NCBI GenBank assembly: GCA_937969105.1
Contig: CALBUZ010000179.1
Span: forward strand, 1 to 10,171
Direction: 5' to 3'
DNA from: an uncultured Collinsella sp.
Lineage (GTDB): Bacteria > Actinomycetota > Coriobacteriia > Coriobacteriales > Coriobacteriaceae
Length of the DNA stretch: 10,171 nucleotides
Shown here one piece after another: positions 1-6,333 of this stretch. Positions within the stretch are counted from its first letter, which is position 1. The number at the start of each line of letters is the position of its first letter. The notes below the pieces were generated by a model, which was not told the DNA's origin, ran no database searches, and was given only the letters and a program-made list of their open reading frames with translations. The position numbers and the translations under genes were made by a program.

Positions 1-54
1 GGGCCCTTGCGGCGTAGTCGCTATTTATTCAGTCCAAGTTTCGGGGCGCAGTTC

Positions 55-78
55 ACAGGCACCTTTGTGGTGGTTTTG
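55..78. repeat. Half-copy of a REP-like repeat
   Basis: This 24-nt stretch matches 2980-3003 at 23 of 24 positions; the difference is C60 versus T2985. The 2980-3003 copy contains the right arm of a perfect 14-bp hairpin, but here the left arm is absent, so the element looks like a decayed or partial unit. It lies 3' of mgtA in the direction of that gene's transcription. No clear terminator is seen between mgtA and the window edge (1-111). Confidence 0.5.
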
Positions 79-111
79 CCCTTGGTCTGTCTACTGCGGC
101 GGCTCACCGTG

Positions 112-2880
112 CTACAGCAGCTCGCCGTGGCGGGCGATGTAGCGACGCTTTGCTAGCTGGGTGAGCGCGATGTAGGCGGTGACTATGCCGACGAGCAGTG
201 CGAAAAAGCTCGTGGGCAGCGTCGTAAGGCCGAGCGCATCGGCGATGGGGCTTGCCGGCAGCCAGGTGACGAGCGCCAGGCCTAGCACGGTGAGAGCGCA
301 CAGCGCGGGCGCGGCGTGGTCGCGCAGGCTCGGCAGGCGCGGGGAGCGCAACATGTGGATCACGAGCGTCTGCGACCACATGGACTCGACAAACCAGCCG
401 CTCTGGAAGATTGCGGCGAAGGTCGTCATACCTGCGGCGTTGCCCGCGGCGGCAAGCTCGGACCAGCTTGCGCCCACGGCGGCGGGGCACACCACAAAGA
501 AGAGCGCGGCGAAGGTCGCGATGTCAAACAGCGAGCTCACGGGGCCCAGCTCGAGCATAAAGCCCTTGATGGACGCGGCGTCCCAGGCACGCGGGCGGGC
601 AGTCCAGGCGTCGTCGACGGTATCCCACGGCAGCGCGATGCACACGATCTCGTAGACCAGCGACAGCAGTACCAGCTGCAGGGCGCTCATGGGCAAAAAC
701 GGCAAGAACAGGCTCGCGACGGTCACGGACAGCACGTTGCCAAAGTTGGAGCTCACCGTGGTCTTGAGGTACTTGAGCAGGTTGCCGTAGGTGCGGCGGC
801 CTTCGATGATGCCGCGCTCGAGCACGCCCAGGTCCTTCTGAAGCAAGATGATATCGGCGGATTCCTTGGCAATGTCGACGGCCGAATCGACCGAGATGCC
901 GCAATCGCTCGCACGCATGGCGGCGGCGTCGTTGATGCCGTCGCCCATAAAGCCCACGGTGTGGCCGAGCAGCTCGCGCATGACGCGCACCAGGCGTGCC
1001 TTCTGCAGTGGCGAGAGCTTGGCGAAAAGGTGAGTTATCTCGGCGCGCTCGGCAAGCTCGGCGTCATCGAGTGCATCGATCTCGGAGCCGAGCAAGACGT
1101 TGCTCGCGTCGATGCCGATCTGCTCGCAGACGGTGGCGGCGACGCGATCGTTGTCGCCGGTCAGGACCTTTACCGCCACGCCCTTGGCTTCGAGGGTGGT
1201 GACGGCGCCCGCGGCACTTGCTTTAGGTGGATCGAGGAAGGCCAAAAAGCCCATCAGCACCATGTCGCATTCGTCGGCGATGCCAAACTCGCCCACGCAG
1301 CGCGGACTGGTTTTCTGCGCCACGGCAATTACGCGTAGGCCCTCGGCGTTAAGCCCGGCGACCTGCTTGCGAATCTGGGCGAGCCTGTCTTTGGTGAGCG
1401 GCTGGGCGATGCCATCGACCTCGACAAAGGAGCAGATCTCGAGCATTTCCTCGGCAGCTCCCTTGGTAACCATCTGAGTTTTGCCCTGGGCGTCGGCTAC
1501 AACTACGCTCAGGCGACGGCGTGAGAAATCGAAGGGAACCTCGTCGACCTTGGTGTAGCGGTCGCACAGGCTCTGACCCAGCATGGAATCGGGTGCGACG
1601 GTCGAGGGCGTCACGTCGGCACGGTCGATTACGGCCAGGTCGATAAGGTTCTTGAGGCCGGTCTGGAAGAAGCTGTTCAAAAACGCATGACGCAGCACGC
1701 GTGCGTCCTCGTTGCCGTCGGTGTTGAGGTAGCGCTCGAGCACGATGCGGTCTTCGGTGAGGGTGCCAGTCTTGTCGCAGCACAGGACGTCCATCGCGCC
1801 GAGGTTTTGGATTGCCGGCAGCTCCTTGACGATAACCTGGCGGCGGGCGAGGTCCTTGGCGCCCTGCGACAGGCTCGTGGTCACGATGACGGGGAGCATC
1901 TGCGGCGTGATGCCCACGGCCACGCTCGTGGCGAACAGCAGCGCGTCGATGACGTTGCCCTTGGTGGCGGCGTTGATGGCAAAGACGGCCGGCGCCATAA
2001 CGAGCATGAGGCGTACGAGTAGCATGGAGACGCTCGAGACACCGCGGTCAAACGCGCTCTTCTCGCCGCGCCCGTTGAGCATCTTGGAGATGCTGCCCAG
2101 GTAGGTGTCCGAGCCGGTGGCAACGACAAGCGCCATGGCGGTGCCGTTTTGCACGGAGGTGCCGGTAAAGACGATGTTCTTGCAGGCGGAGAGCGGCAGC
2201 GCGGAGCCGTCGGCACCCTCGACGACGGTGATGGCAGCTGTCTTCTCGACGGCCTCGCTCTCGCCGGTGAGCGCGGACTCGATCACAAACAGATCGCGCG
2301 CGGTGATGATGCGGGCATCGGCCGGCATCATATCGCCGGCAGAGAGACGGATCACATCGCCGGGGACGAGCTCGTCGAAGGGGATCTCGACGCGCTCGCC
2401 GTCGCGCAGGGCGGTGCAAGTGTTGGAGACCAGGTCCTTGAGGGCCTCTGCCGCATTGCCGCTGCGGGCTTCCTGGATAAACTTCATGCCGCCCGATACC
2501 AGCAGCATGATGCCGATGACGATGACCGTGGAGGGGTCGCGCTGCGGCTCGGGCACGGCGAGCACGTCGATGTAGAGCGAGACCAGCGCGAGCGCGGCGA
2601 GGATGCCGGCGAAGGGGTCGACGAACGCATCGGCGATGCGGCGGGCGAGCGTCTTGGTCGGCGCCTCGATGGTGTTGGGGCCGATGGCGTTCAGGCGCTC
2701 GGTGGCCTGATTGGCGGTGAGGCCGCCTGCCGTGGCGTCAAGCAGCACGAGGGCGTCCTCGGCACTATGGGCGGCGGCGAATATGGTGTTCTTGGACAGG
2801 CCGGTGTGAGCGGCAGGGCGCGCCGTGCGGCGGCGCTTGGAGATGACTTCGAGTACCGTGGCGGTTTTGAGCATCAGCAT
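112..2880 (-). CDS. mgtA: Magnesium-translocating P-type ATPase MgtA
   Basis: This membrane pump of the P3B class imports Mg2+ using ATP. It has 922 residues; E. coli MgtA has about 900. Seen in order: a hydrophilic N-terminus, membrane segments near residues 90-135, the actuator motif LTGES (204-208), a membrane segment with VGITPQMLP (322-330), the phosphorylation motif CDKTGTLT with acceptor Asp369, then LTGDN and MGDGIND of the ATP/Mg hinge region, and several C-terminal membrane segments after LLKYLKTTVSSNFGN. The start at 2880 is chosen because GGAGG (2890-2886) lies 5 nt upstream; the frame stays open to an ATG at 2931, but that start has no ribosome site. MgtA is usually induced by low Mg2+, and the long leader with a small ORF fits control after transcription starts, though no canonical M-box is visible. 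The gene is monocistronic as far as the window shows and divergent from pyrE. The family call is very secure. Confidence 0.96.
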   Translation of the reverse strand: MLMLKTATVLEVISKRRRTARPAAHTGLSKNTIFAAAHSAEDALVLLDATAGGLTANQATERLNAIGPNTIEAPTKTLARRIADAFVDPFAGILAALALVSLYIDVLAVPEPQRDPSTVIVIGIMLLVSGGMKFIQEARSGNAAEALKDLVSNTCTALRDGERVEIPFDELVPGDVIRLSAGDMMPADARIITARDLFVIESALTGESEAVEKTAAITVVEGADGSALPLSACKNIVFTGTSVQNGTAMALVVATGSDTYLGSISKMLNGRGEKSAFDRGVSSVSMLLVRLMLVMAPAVFAINAATKGNVIDALLFATSVAVGITPQMLPVIVTTSLSQGAKDLARRQVIVKELPAIQNLGAMDVLCCDKTGTLTEDRIVLERYLNTDGNEDARVLRHAFLNSFFQTGLKNLIDLAVIDRADVTPSTVAPDSMLGQSLCDRYTKVDEVPFDFSRRRLSVVVADAQGKTQMVTKGAAEEMLEICSFVEVDGIAQPLTKDRLAQIRKQVAGLNAEGLRVIAVAQKTSPRCVGEFGIADECDMVLMGFLAFLDPPKASAAGAVTTLEAKGVAVKVLTGDNDRVAATVCEQIGIDASNVLLGSEIDALDDAELAERAEITHLFAKLSPLQKARLVRVMRELLGHTVGFMGDGINDAAAMRASDCGISVDSAVDIAKESADIILLQKDLGVLERGIIEGRRTYGNLLKYLKTTVSSNFGNVLSVTVASLFLPFLPMSALQLVLLSLVYEIVCIALPWDTVDDAWTARPRAWDAASIKGFMLELGPVSSLFDIATFAALFFVVCPAAVGASWSELAAAGNAAGMTTFAAIFQSGWFVESMWSQTLVIHMLRSPRLPSLRDHAAPALCALTVLGLALVTWLPASPIADALGLTTLPTSFFALLVGIVTAYIALTQLAKRRYIARHGELL

Positions 2881-2963
2881 AGGGTCCTCCTTGCTAAAGG
2901 GAGTTAGCGTACGTGTCGTATTGAATTGCAAAAAACCTAGATGTCGCTCACGTCATGCTCACG

Positions 2964-3000
2964 AACCACCACAAAGGGGACAGGTACCTTTGTGGTGGTT
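2964..3000. repeat. REP-like hairpin with 14-bp perfect stem
   Basis: Arms 2964-2977 (AACCACCACAAAGG) and 2987-3000 are perfect reverse complements around a 9-nt loop, GGACAGGTA. The GGGGAC core that spans the stem-loop border recurs at 4195-4200, 6530-6535 and 6557-6562. The right arm recurs alone at 55-78. Such GGGGAC hairpins resemble REP units mobilised in trans by Y1-type (RAYT/IS200-like) transposases, but no transposase is in the window. On the plus strand it is followed by TTTT and could weakly terminate; on the minus strand it sits in the mgtA leader. Confidence 0.7.
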
Positions 3001-3021
3001 TTGGCGATCGGTTGGTGGCGC

Positions 3022-3093
3022 TTATGCGAATGCGGAATCCTCGCGGCGTGCCGAGGGCGACATGCAGGTTTTTCGACTAGGACTGCCTTCCAT
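3022..3093 (-). CDS. Putative 23-residue leader peptide upstream of mgtA
   Basis: The ATG at 3093 follows AAGGAGGTG (3106-3098), a near-perfect match to the anti-Shine-Dalgarno sequence, with GGAGG 6 nt from the start. It is the strongest ribosome site in the region. The peptide begins MEGSPSRKTC, continues with two more short Ser/Pro/Arg stretches, and ends DSAFA before TAA at 3024-3022. It is basic, contains two prolines and two cysteines or fewer, and has no membrane segment or known domain. The same frame is open further upstream, but no ribosome site supports a longer protein. Its place between the likely mgtA promoter and mgtA suggests a translated leader like mgtL, although the Pro/acidic run typical of MgtL is absent. 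It could also be a chance ORF. Confidence 0.45.
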   Translation of the reverse strand: MEGSPSRKTCMSPSARREDSAFA

Positions 3094-3159
3094 GGCACAC
3101 CTCCTTAAGGCCGGGCGCGGCGCGCTTCGGGTATCTCGTACCCGTTTCAATCCGCCCGT

Positions 3160-3188
3160 ATTCTTGACGAGGGGGTTTATCGTGTCAA
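3160..3188 (-). promoter_or_regulatory. Candidate mgtA promoter
   Basis: On the minus strand, TTGACA (3188-3183, a perfect -35) is followed after 17 nt by AAGAAT (3165-3160), which matches the -10 consensus at 4 of 6 positions. It reads toward the leader ORF and mgtA. No better minus-strand promoter was found between pyrE and mgtA. Confidence 0.4.
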
Positions 3189-3232
3189 CCCCATTGTTCG
3201 GAAAACCATTGCCTCTGACAAAGCCTTTACAG

Positions 3233-3246
3233 AATGCCGTGGCATT
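3233..3246. promoter_or_regulatory. 14-bp palindrome upstream of pyrE, possible operator
   Basis: AATGCC-GT-GGCATT is a perfect dyad with 6-bp arms, 71 nt before the pyrE start, in the pyrE/mgtA divergent region. No convincing pyrE promoter hexamers were recognised next to it, so an operator role is only a possibility. Confidence 0.2.
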
Positions 3247-3317
3247 AAAGCGCGTCCGCAACGCGCCCTGCCTGCGTTAAACTGGAGGGCACGTACGCGA
3301 TTACGAGAGGAGCCCGC

Positions 3318-4001
3318 ATGGAGGCTTACAAGCAAGAGTTCATCAAGTTTATGGTTGAGTCCGACGTTCTTAAGTTCGGCAGCTTTACGCTCAAGAGCGG
3401 CCGTCAGTCCCCGTTCTTTATGAACGCCGGCGCTTACGTGACGGGCTATCAGCTCAAGAAGCTGGGTGAGTATTACGCCCAGGCCATCCACGATAACTTT
3501 GGCGACGACTTTGATGTGCTGTTTGGACCGGCCTACAAGGGTATTCCGCTGGCCGTCGTGACCGCAATTGCCTACCACGAGCTGTACGGCAAGGAGGTCA
3601 AGTACTGCTGCGACCGCAAGGAGGCCAAGGACCACGGTGCCGACAAGGGCAACCTGCTGGGTTATGAGCCCCAGGACGGCGACCGCGTGGTCATGGTCGA
3701 GGACGTCACCACCAGCGGTAAGTCCATCGACGAGACCTATCCCAAGGTCAAGGCGGCTGCCGACGTCGAAATCAAGGGCCTCATTGTGTCCCTCAACCGC
3801 ATGGAGGTCGGCAAGGGCGGCGTGACCACCGCGCAGAAGGAGATCGAGGCCAAGTACGGTTTCCCCGTCGCGAGCATCGTTTCCATGGCCGAGGTCGTCG
3901 AGACCCTCTACAACCACGAGATCGACGGCAAGGTCGTCATCGATGACGAACTCAAGACGGCCATCGACGCCTACTACGAGCAGTACGGAGCTCGGGAGTA
4001 G
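3318..4001 (+). CDS. pyrE: Orotate phosphoribosyltransferase
   Basis: PyrE transfers the phosphoribosyl group of PRPP to orotate, giving OMP and pyrophosphate. This is the fifth step of de novo pyrimidine synthesis, in the cytoplasm. The 227-residue protein shows the OPRT hallmarks: FTLKSGRQSPFF (23-34), the GPAYKGIPLA segment (70-79) with Lys73, the mobile catalytic loop DRKEAKDHG (99-107) with Lys101, Lys104 and His106, and the PRPP-binding motif VVMVEDVTTSGKS (124-136). The length is near that of E. coli PyrE (213). The ATG at 3318 follows AGAGGAG (3306-3312) with 5 nt spacing. It stands alone here, without other pyr genes. Its stop codon TAG (3999-4001) shares its last base with the first base of the following structured repeat, whose inner hairpin probably ends the transcript. 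Confidence 0.96.
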   Translation: MEAYKQEFIKFMVESDVLKFGSFTLKSGRQSPFFMNAGAYVTGYQLKKLGEYYAQAIHDNFGDDFDVLFGPAYKGIPLAVVTAIAYHELYGKEVKYCCDRKEAKDHGADKGNLLGYEPQDGDRVVMVEDVTTSGKSIDETYPKVKAAADVEIKGLIVSLNRMEVGKGGVTTAQKEIEAKYGFPVASIVSMAEVVETLYNHEIDGKVVIDDELKTAIDAYYEQYGARE

Positions 4002-4172
4002 TTACGGCGTTTTACCAAACGCCGTAACCGGCCGACGCTGCGCGCCGCCCAGGGCGGCAATTTGTCATTCAAAAGGCGAGGCATGACCAGAAGGTCAATG
4101 CCTTGCCTTTTTCATGCCAACTTGTTCGCCCTGGGCGGCGCTCGCTGTCCGTCCTCTACCTGCGGCGTTGCC
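4001..4172. repeat. 172-nt structured repeat, copy A
   Basis: This copy aligns without gaps to 6334-6505, with 144 of 172 positions identical. Hairpin 1 is a perfect 12-bp stem (4001-4012 with 4017-4028) and a TACC loop. Stem 2 is a perfect 15-bp pairing (4042-4056 with 4127-4141). Inside it lies stem 3 (4071-4084 with 4098-4111), capped by GACC-AGAA-GGTC (4085-4096). The 31 nt from 4142 to 4172 are identical in both copies. Differences between the copies fall mainly in the stems and are compensated. The coding strand, if it is an RNA, is unknown. It lies between the convergent pyrE and SIS-domain genes. It may be a noncoding RNA, a bidirectional terminator or a non-autonomous mobile repeat. 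I cannot tell whether it matches a described Collinsella RNA motif. Confidence 0.85.
4071..4112 (+). terminator. Probable terminator of pyrE (inner stem of repeat A)
   Basis: A-rich left arm AAAAGGCGAGGCAT (4071-4084), a GACC/GGTC cap with AGAA loop, then a right arm running into TTTTT (4108-4112). There is one G-T pair and one bulged A (4097). This is the shape of an intrinsic terminator for pyrE. The A-run at the 5' side gives TTTT on the other strand, so it may also stop minus-strand transcription from the SIS-domain gene. Confidence 0.6.
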
Positions 4173-4185
4173 TTGCTCCGGATGG

Positions 4186-4216
4186 GTAGTCATTGGGGAC
4201 GTTCTTAAATGACTAC
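4186..4216. repeat. Small GGGGAC-core hairpin repeat
   Basis: GTAGTCATT (4186-4194) pairs perfectly with AATGACTAC (4208-4216) around a 13-nt loop beginning GGGGACGTTC. The core matches TTGGGGACGTTC at 6528-6539 and the GGGGAC of the 2964-3000 hairpin. It fits a REP-like unit dispersed by a Y1 transposase acting in trans. Confidence 0.6.
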
Positions 4217-4256
4217 TTGCTCTCGTTAGATAAGCGTCCGAGAACCACGCTCGTCG

Positions 4257-4862
4257 CTACTTAAGCCCCGGGAGGCGGGTGTAGGGGAATGAGCGCTCTA
4301 GGAACTCGGAGCAGCGGGCGTAATCTTTGGCGAAGTAGCTGCTGTAGAGCGAATCGAGCACGTATTGCACGGCGATGTGGCTGGCGAACTGCGTGATGCG
4401 ATGCGTCATGCTCTCGTGGTCACTCACCGTGAGGTAGGCGGCAAAGCCGGGGTGAATGCGTGCGCAATGAGGGGTGCCGATAACGATGACCGGGACATGC
4501 CGACTGCTGAGGATCGGTAAGATGTCCTTGAGGTTGGGGGCAAGGCCGCTGTAGGAGATGACGATTGCCACATGGTCGGGGCCCGAGGCGAGCGCCGTGC
4601 GCACCTGGGCCTCGACATTGTCGTGGCACGTCGCGCTTTTACCGGCGGAGAGCAGGCGATCGCGGAACATTCCCGCTGGATAGAGATTGTGCGAGCCCGT
4701 GTAGATGTCGACCTGCCGGGCGTTCGCGATGAGTTTGGCGGCGTGGTCAAGCTGCGTGGGGTCGAGCGGCTCCTGTGTCTCGGCCAGCGTGGTCTGGTAG
4801 AGACCCTCCATGCGCTCGATAACCCGCGCAGGCGATACTCGGCTTATCGATCCGCGATGCAA
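4257..4862 (-). CDS. SIS-domain protein, 5'-truncated MurR/RpiR-family regulator
   Basis: The 201-residue frame covers the C-terminal sugar-phosphate-binding half of a MurR/RpiR-type regulator. The linker helix VIERMEGLYQTTLAET (14-29) is followed by the SIS domain: VDIYTGSHN (51-59), IVISYSG (100-106, phosphosugar-contacting serines), and VPVIVIGTPH (123-132). These regulators normally carry about 75-80 N-terminal residues with a helix-turn-helix, but here the frame is closed by TGA 9-12 nt upstream of the TTG at 4862, and neither that TTG nor the ATG at 4811 has a good ribosome site. A different frame just upstream reads AREMSISFASRIDK, which may be a decayed piece of the helix-turn-helix. 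It is probably a pseudogene left by deletion or frameshift; a DNA-binding-deficient SIS protein is the alternative. Its 5' end abuts the promoter of the divergent PTS IIA gene, a likely former target. Confidence 0.7.
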   Translation of the reverse strand: MHRGSISRVSPARVIERMEGLYQTTLAETQEPLDPTQLDHAAKLIANARQVDIYTGSHNLYPAGMFRDRLLSAGKSATCHDNVEAQVRTALASGPDHVAIVISYSGLAPNLKDILPILSSRHVPVIVIGTPHCARIHPGFAAYLTVSDHESMTHRITQFASHIAVQYVLDSLYSSYFAKDYARCSEFLERSFPYTRLPGLK

Positions 4863-4919
4863 AGGAGATGCTCATCTCACGAGCACTATCGGGAAGGGCC
4901 TGCGATTCGAGCCCTCGCC

Positions 4920-4948
4920 TTAGTATTTTGGCCATTTAGCACTATAAT
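4920..4948 (+). promoter_or_regulatory. Promoter of the PTS IIA gene
   Basis: A perfect -10 box TATAAT (4943-4948) is preceded at 17 nt by a weak -35, TTAGTA (4920-4925). The predicted transcript starts near 4955, giving a leader of about 43 nt. That leader contains a short GCGCA/TGCGC hairpin (4961-4976). Confidence 0.6.
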
Positions 4949-4997
4949 CACCATAGGCATGCGCACATTGTTGCGCTTTATCAAGAGGAGAAAACGT

Positions 4998-5534
4998 ATG
5001 GGTCTGTTTGACATGTTCAAGAAGAAGGCTGAGCCCGCTGCTGCCGCTGCTCCCGCCTCCATCTCTGCTTCTGCCGGCGCCGACGTGCTGTGCTCGCCCG
5101 TCAAAGGCAAGGCCATCAAGATGGCCGATGTGCCCGATCCCGTCTTTGGTGGCGAGGTCCTGGGTAAGGGCTGCGCCGTGTGGCCCGAGGATGACCTGGT
5201 CTATGCTCCCTGCGACGGCAAGGTGACCGTCACCATGGGTCACGCCGTGGGTCTGCAGTCCGATAGCGGCATCGAGGTTCTGGTGCACGTTGGCGTCGAT
5301 ACCGTCAACATGAACGGCGACGGCTTCGAGGGCTTCGTCAAGGCCGACGATGTCGTGAAGGCTGGCCAGCCCATACTCAAGATCGACCGCGCCAAGATCG
5401 CCGCTGCCGGTTACAAGGACTGCGTCGTCGTGGCCGTGTCCAACACCGCCGAGTTTGCCGATGTCGAGCTCGCCGTTGAGGCTGAGTCCGCCGTCGCCGC
5501 CGGCGATGTCATCGTCAAGGTCGTCCGCAAGTAA
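4998..5534 (+). CDS. crr: PTS glucose-type IIA component (Crr-like)
   Basis: IIA-Glc accepts phosphate from HPr and passes it to a IIB domain of a sugar permease; in some bacteria it also regulates transport and cyclases. The 178-residue protein begins MGLFDMFKKK, close to the membrane-binding N-terminal helix of E. coli Crr, then has an Ala-rich linker (14-28) and the IIA domain. The active-site pair is visible: His82 in MGHAVGLQSDSG and the phospho-acceptor His97 in VLVHVGVDTVNMNG. SPVKGKA (33-39) and the C-terminal VIVKVVRK also fit. The ATG at 4998 follows AAGAGGAG (4983-4990) at 7 nt. It is a single-gene unit with its own promoter and terminator. The IIBC partner is outside the window. 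The Ala-rich N-terminus could also come from a split IIBCA protein, but the start helix argues for a true stand-alone IIA. Confidence 0.92.
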   Translation: MGLFDMFKKKAEPAAAAAPASISASAGADVLCSPVKGKAIKMADVPDPVFGGEVLGKGCAVWPEDDLVYAPCDGKVTVTMGHAVGLQSDSGIEVLVHVGVDTVNMNGDGFEGFVKADDVVKAGQPILKIDRAKIAAAGYKDCVVVAVSNTAEFADVELAVEAESAVAAGDVIVKVVRK

Positions 5535-5558
5535 GCTGTAGCATCCAGAGGGTGTTTT

Positions 5559-5590
5559 AGGGTGGTTGGATTGTCCGGCCACCCTTTTTA
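5559..5590 (+). terminator. Intrinsic terminator of the PTS IIA gene
   Basis: AGGGTGG (5559-5565) pairs with CCACCCT (5579-5585), with a small GGA/TCC pairing inside, and runs into TTTTTATT. It starts 24 nt after the stop codon. From here to 5771, before the lipoprotein gene, no further gene or convincing promoter was seen. Confidence 0.8.
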
Positions 5591-5771
5591 TTAGACCGGG
5601 CGCACGCGTTTCATTGCACGTTGGGCAAGTCTACAGACCGTTCGGATGTTAAAACGAGCCGACCGCGCCTTCGTACTGCCGAGGGTGTTCATTAGTGGAT
5701 AGTATGGGCTTACCTTATTACAACGTGCGCCGTGTCTGGGAAGCGCGGTGCCGCTCATTGGGAGGAACAAC

Positions 5772-6329
5772 ATGAAAAAGAAGCTGCTGCTTGCGCCCCT
5801 CATGGCCGTCTTGGTTGCGTGCGTGGTCCTGCTTTCCGGCTGCGGAGGCCCTTCGGTCGAGGAGCTCATCACCAAGGACCTTACGACTCAGTTTGATGAG
5901 GTTAAGAACGGTGGCGACGATTTCCTCGCCGGCCTGGAAGAGGCCTCGGGCGACGAGTTCGAGCAGCTGGGCATCGATCCCAAGGAGTACGCCAAGAGCT
6001 ATCTCGAGGGCTTTGACTACAAGATCGGCGACGTGACGGTCGACGAGGACAAGGGCACCGCGACTGCCGAGGTCACCATTACCTGCAAGTCCATGAACCA
6101 GATCGTTGAGGATTTTGCCACCCAGTACCAGGAGAAGGTCGCCGCGCTCGATTCGATGCCTTCCGATGACGAGCTGTACAAGATGGCCGGTCAGGTTATG
6201 GTCGATGTGACCAAGGCTGCTAAGACCAAGGACACCACGGTCACCTTCAAGTACACCTGCAATGACGACGGCGAGTGGTCTGCTGACGATTCCGCAACCA
6301 ACGAGATGATGAATGCGATGATGAACTAG
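5772..6329 (+). CDS. Predicted secreted lipoprotein of unknown function
   Basis: The 185-residue product has a classic lipoprotein signal: MKKK, a hydrophobic stretch (5-21), and the lipobox LSGC (21-24), so Cys24 should be lipid-modified and anchor it to the outer face of the membrane. The mature part is acidic, begins with a helical region (VEELITKDLTTQFDEV), then has a pattern of alternating strands (YKIGDVTVDEDKGTATAEVTIT) and ends in a Met/Asn-rich tail. The layout recalls small NTF2-like lipoproteins (the DUF4878/DUF5105 type), but no family is firmly recognised. The start at 5772 is set by GGAGG (5761-5765) at 6 nt; the frame is open to an ATG at 5748 with no comparable ribosome site and a worse signal peptide. 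It is followed after 4 nt by structured repeat B. Confidence 0.88.
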   Translation: MKKKLLLAPLMAVLVACVVLLSGCGGPSVEELITKDLTTQFDEVKNGGDDFLAGLEEASGDEFEQLGIDPKEYAKSYLEGFDYKIGDVTVDEDKGTATAEVTITCKSMNQIVEDFATQYQEKVAALDSMPSDDELYKMAGQVMVDVTKAAKTKDTTVTFKYTCNDDGEWSADDSATNEMMNAMMN

Positions 6330-6333
6330 GGGA

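Larger units (their letters stand above)
2881..3153 (-). promoter_or_regulatory. Long mgtA 5' leader, candidate regulatory region
   Basis: If transcription starts about 7 nt after the proposed -10 box at 3160-3165, mgtA has a leader of about 270 nt. In transcription order it holds a 6-bp hairpin CGGGTA/TACCCG (3144-3128), a 23-codon ORF with a strong ribosome site (3093-3022), a CCTCG/CGAGG hairpin inside that ORF, a 14-bp REP-like hairpin (3000-2964), a T6 run near 2930, and the mgtA ribosome site (2890-2886). This layout resembles leaders that sense Mg2+ through translation of a short peptide, such as mgtL of enterobacteria. The sequence of the M-box riboswitch is not present. A regulatory role is inferred from length and layout. 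Confidence 0.4.

Noticed and set aside
316..1338. Long plus-strand open frame of 340 codons opposite mgtA
   Set aside because: It is antisense to a clear P-type ATPase, has low-complexity composition rich in Gly, His, Arg and Ala, and no domain. High GC makes such frames common.
2149..2907. Plus-strand open frame of 252 codons opposite the mgtA 5' part
   Set aside because: It is a shadow of mgtA with Gly/Asp/Arg-rich composition and no ribosome site or family resemblance.
2881..3153. M-box (ykoK) magnesium riboswitch in the mgtA leader
   Set aside because: The conserved M-box strings such as GTTAGGTGAGGCTCC are not present on the transcribed strand.
4001..4172. CRISPR or tRNA-like reading of the repeated, structured element
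   Set aside because: There are only two widely separated copies with no spacer array, and no cloverleaf or T-loop signature.
5591..5875. Minus-strand frame upstream of and overlapping the lipoprotein gene
   Set aside because: It overlaps the lipoprotein signal peptide in antisense, has no ribosome site and no recognisable protein.
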